Shown: positions 9,316 to 16,243 of the stretch, piece after piece
Layout: the number at the start of each line of letters is the position of its first letter
Numbering within the stretch: the first letter of the stretch is position 1
NCBI GenBank assembly: GCA_965228695.1
Contig: CBDDIB010000002.1
Location: forward strand, 4,650,001-4,714,000
Origin: JAJFJD01 sp965228695
Lineage (GTDB): Bacteria; Pseudomonadota; Alphaproteobacteria; UBA8366
Direction: 5' to 3'
DNA length: 64,000 nt
Notes under the pieces: generated by a model
The model's input: the letters and a program-made list of their open reading frames with translations, nothing else
Database searches by the model: none
What the model was told of the DNA's origin: nothing
Translations under genes and position numbers: made by a program

Positions 9316-10722
9316 CTAATCGCCGGTGCGCAATTGCTCGATGAGCGGGCGAACCGAATCCGACCCGTCCAGCGCCCAAACCAAATCCAGCACACCGTCG
9401 GCGGCATCCTGCCCAATGACCGGCGACGCCAGGCCGAGGAACTTTTCCCGCAAGCGGTCGTCGGAGAGCTGATTTGTCGCGGAACCAAGCGGCTCGTCCA
9501 CTTGCTTCGAAAAGGACCGGCCGTCCACGGTTCGAAGTTCGACCCGCGCCGGCCGCTTCTCCGGATAGGTCGCATCGAGCGCATCATCCGCTGTCACTTG
9601 TACTTTGTCGCAATGCCGCAAGACCGAATTGTCTTGCCGCCCCGCATCCCAGAAGTGGCGCAACGCCACCGATCGATGCTGGATCGCCGCCGCCAACACG
9701 AAGGGATAGCTCATCTGCGCGGTCGTCATCTCGCTCCAGCCGATGATTCCATGAGTCGACGCCACACGATACGTCGCGACGTCGATCGAGGCCACGTCCT
9801 CCGGCGCCAGATCGTTGTCGGCCACGATGTCGAGAACGGCATCGATTCCCGGATGGAGATGACGGCAGCAGGCATGCGGCTTCACATAGCAGTCGGCGAT
9901 GGCGTAACGGGCATTGGTCTGACCGCCCGCCTGGAAGATATCGGCCTCCGCGACATCCGCCGCGTCGCCGGCGAATGCGTGGAAGAAGCCGCTGGGGATT
10001 TCCAGCACGTCCGGCGCCCCTTGATGCCCCTTTTCCGCGAGCAACGCCGCTAGTATGCCATCCCGCGCCGCCAATCCCGGATGTATGCGTTTGACGTCGC
10101 CGCCGTCCACATAGCTGCGGATACCCGATGAACTGCTGGCGGCCAAGCCGAACGCATTCTCCAGGGTATCGGCATCGAACCGCTTGAGCACCGCCGTGAC
10201 CGTCGCGGCGGCGAAGACACCCACCGTCGACGTGTTGTGAAACCCCCGCCAACGGGGCTTCGGATGGACCAGCGCGGCGATCCTTGACGAAACCTCGTAT
10301 CCGGCCACGATCGCGGTCAGGAACCGCCGGCCGCTCGGGTTGACGGTCGCCGCCACGGCAAGCGCCGCCGGAATGACGACACAGCCCGGATGGACGCTGC
10401 CGGGACGAAATCCGTCGTCGAGTTCCAGGCCATGGCACCCGGTCCCCATCAGGAAGGCCGCCGACAGCACGTCGGCCTGACGGCCGGTACCGGCGACGGG
10501 CACGCTGCCCGAGACCCCGACGTCGGATAGCGTCGCCGCAGCTATCCGGGCGACCTCTTCCTGGCTGCCCGCAACACAAACCCCGATCGAGTCCAGCGTA
10601 TGCGCGCGGGTCCGGGCAAGCGTCACCGCGTCGAGATCACCGAATCGCAAGTTCGCCGCCCAATGGCAAAGCGCCTTGGTCGGCCCGTTGAGCTTTGGTT
10701 CGATAGCGTGCTGCACGCTCAT
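9316..10722 (-). CDS. MmgE/PrpD family protein (upstream copy)
   Basis: A second MmgE/PrpD-type lyase of about 468 residues. ATG 10722 is preceded by GGAAGG at eight bases and gives a family-like N-terminus; the frame extends upstream to 10863 but that part lacks family character. It contains the typical ARTRAHTLDSIGVCVAGS segment near residue 35 and a central GLELDDGFRPGSVHPG segment where substrate-binding His and Asp residues usually lie. The two copies are clearly diverged from each other, so they may act on successive intermediates or form a mixed complex. It is the first gene of a minus-strand pair, divergent from the CapA-like gene. Confidence 0.86.
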   Translation of the reverse strand: MSVQHAIEPKLNGPTKALCHWAANLRFGDLDAVTLARTRAHTLDSIGVCVAGSQEEVARIAAATLSDVGVSGSVPVAGTGRQADVLSAAFLMGTGCHGLELDDGFRPGSVHPGCVVIPAALAVAATVNPSGRRFLTAIVAGYEVSSRIAALVHPKPRWRGFHNTSTVGVFAAATVTAVLKRFDADTLENAFGLAASSSSGIRSYVDGGDVKRIHPGLAARDGILAALLAEKGHQGAPDVLEIPSGFFHAFAGDAADVAEADIFQAGGQTNARYAIADCYVKPHACCRHLHPGIDAVLDIVADNDLAPEDVASIDVATYRVASTHGIIGWSEMTTAQMSYPFVLAAAIQHRSVALRHFWDAGRQDNSVLRHCDKVQVTADDALDATYPEKRPARVELRTVDGRSFSKQVDEPLGSATNQLSDDRLREKFLGLASPVIGQDAADGVLDLVWALDGSDSVRPLIEQLRTGD

Positions 10723-10934
10723 AGCGAATTCCTTCCGACAGTCGGCCAAGAGGCCGGCAAGCGGTCGAGTGCCGCTCGTTTCCGGCGGACGTGCCCGCCA
10801 ATCTGCCTCGATTTGGTGTGGTTGCGCGATCGCGGATATGATGCCATGTCGCTCGATAACCACGCAAATCCGGACGTTTAACGGGGTTGGGCGCCGCGGT
10901 TGGATAATTGCAGACTACGGATAGGAGCCTAGTA

Positions 10935-11966
10935 ATGCAGCATAGGGTCATTTTGACCGGCGACATAAATCTGATGGGGGTAGCGGATCCCACCATCCCG
11001 TTCGCCAAAATCAAGGATACGCTGCATACAGCCGACGTGGTGTTCGCCAATCTGGAATGCTGCTTCTACGAACCCGCGTTGGAGCGGTCGGTGAATGAAG
11101 AAGGCTTCTACGCCCCGCTAGCGACAGTCGAAGCACTCAATATCGCCGGTGTCCATGGGATCGGAAATGCGAATAACGTTAATTTCGGCGCCCCGGCGAT
11201 CCGGTCGTCCCTACAGGCGCTGGACGGTGCTGGCGTGCCGCATTGCGGCGCCGGCATAAATCGCGAAGACGCCGCCCAACCCATCATTATCGAACGGGAC
11301 GGCATACGCTACGGATTCATGCAACGCACGTCCGTGTTTCATTCCCACGGTCACGCGGCAACCGATGAATACCCTGGCGTCGCGACCCTCAAGGCTCATA
11401 CCGCTTACCGGCCGCCGATCGAAAATCTCAGGACCATCACGCGCCCGGGCATGCCGCCCGAGATCATCACGTGGACCGAACCCGACGCCTTGGATCAGTT
11501 CCGGGACGACATCGCGGCGCTCAAAGCACGCGCCGATTTTGTCGTCTCCAGCAATCATTGGGGTCTGAACCGGGACGTCCTGCAATACCAGCGTGAAATC
11601 GCCCGGGCCGCCATCGACGCCGGCGCCGATGTCGTCATGGGCCATGGCCCGCATGTTCCGAACGCGATGGAGGTCTACAAGGACAAACCGGCATTCTACG
11701 GCCTCGGCAGTTTTTCCTTCGAGACCGGGCATTGGGGCCAGCTGCACCCGGACTGGATCGGTCTCATGGTCGACCTGACTGTGACGGACGGGGTCCTGGA
11801 ACAGGCGGGCTTTACGTTCGTCCGGCATAACGACCGGAACGAGACTTACAGACGCAGCGTGCAGGACGAAACGGAAGAGTTCGAGATGCTGCGGACCGCT
11901 TCCGCCGATTTCGGCGCCGATCTGACGGTGGACGGCGACCGCGCGATCGTCTGGTCGAAAGGCTAA
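10935..11966 (+). CDS. CapA-family metallophosphoesterase-like protein
   Basis: A 343-residue protein of the CapA/PgsA family (poly-gamma-glutamate capsule protein, calcineurin-like phosphoesterase fold). Metal-site motifs are GD (9-10), NLE (39-41), GNANN (77-81, where most members have GNNH), NHWG (207-210) and GHGPH (236-240). ATG 10935 with TAGGAG seven bases upstream was chosen over an earlier ATG at 10908 without a ribosome-binding site. No signal peptide or membrane anchor is present, unlike capsule-linked CapA, so it is probably cytoplasmic. Its neighbours are the PrpD and TTT genes, which favours a catabolic rather than a capsule role; the substrate is unknown. Confidence 0.8.
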   Translation: MQHRVILTGDINLMGVADPTIPFAKIKDTLHTADVVFANLECCFYEPALERSVNEEGFYAPLATVEALNIAGVHGIGNANNVNFGAPAIRSSLQALDGAGVPHCGAGINREDAAQPIIIERDGIRYGFMQRTSVFHSHGHAATDEYPGVATLKAHTAYRPPIENLRTITRPGMPPEIITWTEPDALDQFRDDIAALKARADFVVSSNHWGLNRDVLQYQREIARAAIDAGADVVMGHGPHVPNAMEVYKDKPAFYGLGSFSFETGHWGQLHPDWIGLMVDLTVTDGVLEQAGFTFVRHNDRNETYRRSVQDETEEFEMLRTASADFGADLTVDGDRAIVWSKG

Positions 11967-11995
11967 ACGCCGAACCGCAATCAAGCGGTCCGGCG
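11966..11995 (+). terminator. Hairpin after the CapA-like gene
   Basis: An interrupted inverted repeat: ACGCCG-A-ACCGC (11966-11977) pairs with GCGGT-C-CGGCGT (11984-11995), leaving one internal mismatch and a six-base loop. There is no T-tract. It begins at the last base of the stop codon. Confidence 0.5.
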
Positions 11996-12029
11996 TCCGT
12001 GCCTCACGAGGGAGTAATGTGAAAAGCGA

Positions 12030-12626
12030 TTAGTAGTGGAGCGTATGCTCGGACACGCTGCTGATCCGGGACATCCGAGATTTGCAGCCGGAGCAAATCC
12101 GGTTGGCACGCCGGTCTTCCGTCTCAAACGGCTGGCTGCAGGTCATGCAGGGGATGACGTCGCCTTTCGGCTCCGCGCTTTGCGCGCTGCCATTCCGGCC
12201 GGCCTCGTTCGACCGTTCACGCGACGTCCTGGGAATATCGGTCGGCAGCACTTTTTCCCCGATCATCACGAGCTCGAGGCAGTGCAGTAGCGCCTTAAAG
12301 GAAACTTGTTTCCGCAACAAGGCGCTCGCATCGTAATCCTCGCAGATCGTCAGCCAGTCGCCATCCCGCTCGTCGCTGAAGGAAACGATACCCACACCCG
12401 GCAAATTGGTGTTGAGGTAGCTCAGCTGATCGGCCGCCTTATCGATATCGCGCGCCAGGTCGATCAGGACGAGAACAGGCGTATCGACCGGCGACATCGT
12501 TGCGTCCAATTCACGCTGATCGGCAACGCTGGCCGTCACCTTGTATCCGTTCTCCTCCAACAGGGCCTTAAGACCTTCTCGGAAAAACTGGTCGCCGCTG
12601 ACCAAACCGACTGAGACACAATTCAT
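12030..12626 (-). CDS. Receiver-domain protein with C-terminal zinc finger
   Basis: A 198-residue protein. Residues 1-130 form a response-regulator receiver domain with acidic-pocket Asp12, phospho-acceptor Asp56 after a hydrophobic strand (VLVLID) and conserved Lys106, and end in a LELVMIGEKVLP stretch common in NarL-type receivers. Instead of a helix-turn-helix output domain, the C-terminus carries two CxxC pairs (Cys160/163 and Cys178/181) that look like a small zinc ribbon. ATG 12626 fits the start of the receiver fold; the frame is open to 12695. It sits between the catabolic island and the polysaccharide genes and may relay a signal by protein contact. No sensor kinase is encoded nearby. 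Confidence 0.78.
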   Translation of the reverse strand: MNCVSVGLVSGDQFFREGLKALLEENGYKVTASVADQRELDATMSPVDTPVLVLIDLARDIDKAADQLSYLNTNLPGVGIVSFSDERDGDWLTICEDYDASALLRKQVSFKALLHCLELVMIGEKVLPTDIPRTSRERSNEAGRNGSAQSAEPKGDVIPCMTCSQPFETEDRRANRICSGCKSRMSRISSVSEHTLHY

Positions 12627-12948
12627 TTCGACACCCCTGAATTCGTTTCTCGACGTCAATGACCGTAGGTAGCATCCCCACCCCAACGGCCTCACCCCTT
12701 CGAATATGTACTCACTTTATCGAATGATCCGTTTGGGGTGTATTCAGATTTAGAGGTAATTAGGACGAATTTTAGATTACCGCTTTTGAACTAAATTTAG
12801 ATTGCCAATCTATTACTTAAGGAGTAGCCCTATAAGATAAGCTACTCTTAGCCATTGATATTTCGTCATTTAATTGGCGGCAGTCTCGGCCATGGCGGGC
12901 GCGGGCCAGAAGGCCTGTCCGTACATATGGTTAACGCGAATCGAGATG
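12627..12948. promoter_or_regulatory. AT-rich intergenic region with repeats and a hairpin
   Basis: This 320-base gap upstream of the receiver gene is AT-rich. It holds two similar copies of TTTAGATTRCC (around 12770-12781 and 12795-12805) and an inverted repeat GAGTAGC/GCTACTC (12822-12828 with 12841-12847, 12-base loop). The hairpin lies about 100 bases beyond the stop of the ligase gene and could end that operon; the repeats could bind a regulator of the receiver gene. Confidence 0.4.
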
Positions 12949-13917
12949 TTAAGTTCCCGACTGGGATTTCAACGCCTGTACGCTGAACCGTTCCTTGGCG
13001 AAGTCGACCCGGGCTGCGTCGCCCGCATGGGTTCCAACATGGGCATCGATGATGTCGAATCGAGGTTTGAGGCCCGCCTGATTGGCGATCTGGATCGCCA
13101 GGCCCGGCCGGGCATTCATCTCCAGGATAAGCGGCCCGAGGTCCCGGTCGAGGACGATATCGATGCCCTGATAGCAGAGCTTGGTGAGCTGCTGCGATTT
13201 GGCGGCCAGCAGCATCATCTCATCCCAATAGGGAATGATTAGGCCGGAGACGGGGTTAGCCGTGTCCGGATGCTCCGAAACGATCCGGCTGTTCCAGACG
13301 GCAGTCAGCGTTTCCCCCGTCCCGATATCGATGCCCGCACCGATGGCTCCCTGATGGAGATTGGCCTTGCCGCGCGATTGACGGGTCGGGAGGCGCACCA
13401 TCGCCATGGCCGGAACACCCAGATAGGTAATGATCCGGATATCCGGCACGCCCTGGTAGGAGATTTTCTCGAAAAGCGGATCGAATTGAACCCGATACTC
13501 GATCAACGCCTTATCCGGCTGGCCGCCGAGGCTATACACGCCAGCCAAGATCATATGCACGTGATAGGAAATCTCGTCCAGCGTCAGTATCTCGCCCGAT
13601 GCAAGCCGGTATCGATCGCCGGACCGACTCACCACGACCAGAATGCCATCGCCGCCCGCACCTTGCGCGGGCTTGATGACGAAATCGTCCATGCCCGCAA
13701 TACGGTCCGCGAGTTGCTTTATCTCGTGGTTGATGCGGATGACATCATACAATTCCGGCACGGCGAGACCGGCCGCTTTGGCGATTTCCTTGGTCAGGAG
13801 CTTGTCGTCGACCGCCGGATAATTTTTTCTTTCATTGTTCGGCAGGATGTATTCCGCGTTGCGGGAATTGAGCCCAACGATCCCCAGCTTCTTCAGTGTC
13901 CTGTAAGTCTGGAGCAT
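12949..13917 (-). CDS. RimK-like ATP-grasp (alpha-L-glutamate ligase-like) protein
   Basis: A 322-residue ATP-grasp ligase that would form a peptide-type bond between a carboxylate and an amine. Visible elements are Lys82 in the VIKPAQGAGGDG nucleotide loop (80-91) and the C-terminal magnesium site Glu266/Asn268 in LEMNARPGL. The ATG at 13917 overlaps the stop of the preceding gene by one base (TGATG), which sets the start; the frame runs further upstream but inside that gene. It is the last gene of an operon with a transglutaminase-like seven-helix protein and an aspartic protease-like protein, a known conserved triad of unclear function. It may ligate glutamate or another amino acid to a peptide or envelope target. 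Confidence 0.87.
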   Translation of the reverse strand: MLQTYRTLKKLGIVGLNSRNAEYILPNNERKNYPAVDDKLLTKEIAKAAGLAVPELYDVIRINHEIKQLADRIAGMDDFVIKPAQGAGGDGILVVVSRSGDRYRLASGEILTLDEISYHVHMILAGVYSLGGQPDKALIEYRVQFDPLFEKISYQGVPDIRIITYLGVPAMAMVRLPTRQSRGKANLHQGAIGAGIDIGTGETLTAVWNSRIVSEHPDTANPVSGLIIPYWDEMMLLAAKSQQLTKLCYQGIDIVLDRDLGPLILEMNARPGLAIQIANQAGLKPRFDIIDAHVGTHAGDAARVDFAKERFSVQALKSQSGT

Positions 13918-15449
13918 CAGTTGGCCACCTTCACGAATTCCCGGAACCGCCAAAGCTCCATCAATCGGTACCCACTGTACCGGCCCATCAAGATCGAAAT
14001 TGCGAGCAGTACGATCAGAATCTCCGGATAGACAAAAAAGAGATGCTCGAGATACGCAATCGTCATCACGAAGTGACACAACGTGGCAGCCAAGAGACTT
14101 CCCAAGCCCTGTTTCAACGCCGTGGCGGGCCCGTTCTCATCCCAGACGATCGACATGCGTTCGATCGTCATCGTGATGATGACCAACGGGAAAAGTGCCA
14201 GCGACAATCCCCGATCGACGCCGAGCTTATGCGTCAACACGCTGAGGAAGGTCATGAGAATGATTACGACAATCAGCACACAGGCCAATCGTGGCACGAT
14301 AAGCAGCTTCAAATATTCCAGATAGACGCGCACCAATAGGCCGGAGCCGACGACCACGGTGAACAGGAAAATTCCCCACAGCAACGTGGTCTCGCGAAAC
14401 GCCAGTCCGATTAGAACCGGCATGAACGTTCCGAACATGCCGACGCCGATCACGTTGCGCAGGAATACGAGGACCAGAACGCCAAGCGGCACCATCAGAA
14501 TGACGCGGAAGACCTGCTGAACGTCCAACGGTAACGTGAAGAGCGAAAATTCCAGCAGGTTGCGTTCCATGAAACTCAACGGAACCAGCGCGGACCGGCC
14601 GGTCGTCTCGGTCGCGCGCGCGACGGTAACCAGCGTATCGATCGGGCCCATGATATTCGATTGAACGAATGGCGCATCGCCGCGCCACCATGGCAAATAA
14701 TTTTCAGGCAGTCCCGGCTGCTCCGCGTTCAGGCGATAGGGCCGCCAAAAGCCATCGCTATAGGCCTCGATCCAATGGATGAAACGGACATTCCGCTCCC
14801 CGGGCACGAGGCGGATCCCATGCACCACACGCGCCGGAACACCGGCAAGCGCAAGCACCTCGACCGCCGCACGGGCCACCTGCTCCTGCGAGTTCTGATT
14901 CTCAAGCAAGACATCGACCCGATCGTCCGAACCCGCCAATCTGAGGCGCGACAGGATTGCGAGAACGAGCGTCGGCGTATCGGCGGATTTCGACCGCGCC
15001 GCATTGAGGACCGACTCGCCCGCCAACAGCTTGGCACCGGCAAGGCGGATTGTCGCTTCCGGCGGCGATTCCTCCATCGGAATGAATTCCGTCGACCGCG
15101 GCACGAGATGAGCGACGAAGCTGGCGTAGAGTACTTGTTCGCCCAACGCATCGCGAATCGCGAACACCGACTGACGGTTGGGCCCCTTCGCCTGGGTAAA
15201 TAGACCATAGCCGGGCGCCACGAAGTTCTGGTCGATGATCGCGAACCGGCCCGTGTTGTTCGGATATTGCAATTCGACCTTTGTCGGCCCCATACCGGCA
15301 CGAAACGCGATCCGCGTTTCGACCTGCCAGGTTTGCGAGGTCTCTTCCGGCGTGAGCGGCAGCCCCAATCCGACATATTTGTAAACGAAGATGGAGATCC
15401 CAATCGCCGCCAGCACCGCAGCAAGGACGTAAGGATGGGTGTTCTTCAT
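13917..15449 (-). CDS. Inactive transglutaminase fused to seven transmembrane helices
   Basis: A 510-residue inner-membrane protein with an N-terminal anchor helix (8-25), a periplasmic transglutaminase-like domain (about 30-325) and seven membrane helices (about 335-500). The fold is suggested by a LALAGVPARVVHGIRL stretch followed by a histidine in FIHWIEAYSDGFW, but the nucleophilic cysteine that active transglutaminases carry is not seen, as is typical for this family. The start overlaps the protease stop by four bases (ATGA) and the stop overlaps the ligase start. In known families it travels with the ligase and protease found here; it may bind a peptide substrate or act as a transporter. 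Confidence 0.87.
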   Translation of the reverse strand: MKNTHPYVLAAVLAAIGISIFVYKYVGLGLPLTPEETSQTWQVETRIAFRAGMGPTKVELQYPNNTGRFAIIDQNFVAPGYGLFTQAKGPNRQSVFAIRDALGEQVLYASFVAHLVPRSTEFIPMEESPPEATIRLAGAKLLAGESVLNAARSKSADTPTLVLAILSRLRLAGSDDRVDVLLENQNSQEQVARAAVEVLALAGVPARVVHGIRLVPGERNVRFIHWIEAYSDGFWRPYRLNAEQPGLPENYLPWWRGDAPFVQSNIMGPIDTLVTVARATETTGRSALVPLSFMERNLLEFSLFTLPLDVQQVFRVILMVPLGVLVLVFLRNVIGVGMFGTFMPVLIGLAFRETTLLWGIFLFTVVVGSGLLVRVYLEYLKLLIVPRLACVLIVVIILMTFLSVLTHKLGVDRGLSLALFPLVIITMTIERMSIVWDENGPATALKQGLGSLLAATLCHFVMTIAYLEHLFFVYPEILIVLLAISILMGRYSGYRLMELWRFREFVKVAN

Positions 15450-15970
15450 CCCTTACCCGGCTTTTGTCCCTGGCACATAGGATCTTTCGTGAACTTGCGC
15501 GAAGAATCGACGAGTACTTTCCCTGTCATGGCGGACCGGCCAACGAGCAACGGATAATTCAGGTGCGTTCGCTTGGCGAGATTAACTTCCACTTCCCGCA
15601 AAAATGAGCCGATGCAGAGTGGCAGCTTCACGACGGGACGGGATGTGGTCTTCATCTCCGAGCGGCGGATGCGGGCGATGCGGAAAACAGGCCGCTCAAA
15701 CGTCACCGTGCGGCCCTTCCTATCGGAAACGTTGAAACGGACCCATTTTTTCCCACCACGGCTGAACTCGACGATATCCGCCGCATCGATGGAAGTTGTC
15801 TTGGCTCCCGTATCCATCTTCGCCTCCATCAGGAGACGATGGGGAAGGACTTCAACACGCTCGATCCAACCCATGACGACAGGGTCGGCCTTCGGCGCGG
15901 AGACCTGTCCCAAGAACGAAAAGATGAGTGCCGGAAGCAGAAATAGCGCGCGGTACTGTCTGGCTGGCAT
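15446..15970 (-). CDS. Aspartic-protease-like protein (ATP-dependent zinc protease / RimB family)
   Basis: A 174-residue secreted protein with an N-terminal signal peptide ending near ADP (residue 30). It carries the retropepsin-like motif DTGAKTTS with Asp53 and the family hallmark GWIERVEV (34-41), plus a C-terminal YPLLVGRSAM segment. The family is named ATP-dependent zinc protease in databases, although the fold is pepsin-like. It is the first gene of the triad and overlaps the next by four bases. Together with the RimK-like ligase it suggests a cycle in which an amino-acid tag is added and trimmed; this is inference from the conserved gene context. Confidence 0.85.
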   Translation of the reverse strand: MPARQYRALFLLPALIFSFLGQVSAPKADPVVMGWIERVEVLPHRLLMEAKMDTGAKTTSIDAADIVEFSRGGKKWVRFNVSDRKGRTVTFERPVFRIARIRRSEMKTTSRPVVKLPLCIGSFLREVEVNLAKRTHLNYPLLVGRSAMTGKVLVDSSRKFTKDPMCQGQKPGKG

Positions 15971-16184
15971 GTCGGTATTCGGAAACCCCAGTGCAATTAA
16001 ACAGTCGAATTGCAGTGATATTATCAGATGCTGCGGATAAATACTCCTGGCAGCTACCAGATAAATGTCACAGCAAAACTGTCAACCATGTCCGTCATCA
16101 TCTTGGTGGAACAATGCCGTGAACGGATGTCCAACGACAACGCCGCTTAGACCACATCGCGGCCGCATAGGGAATCGAAAAGGC

Positions 16185-16204
16185 GGCGGAAAAAATCCGC
16201 CACC
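16185..16204 (-). terminator. Hairpin terminator after the Wzc-type gene
   Basis: On the plus strand GGCGGA (16185-16190) pairs with TCCGCC (16196-16201) around an A-rich loop. On the minus strand the stem is followed by GCCTTTTC. It lies about 40 bases after the stop of the kinase gene. Confidence 0.5.
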
Positions 16205-16243
16205 TTTCCGTAAAGATTGGCTTTCGAGCCTGACCGCTGAAGA

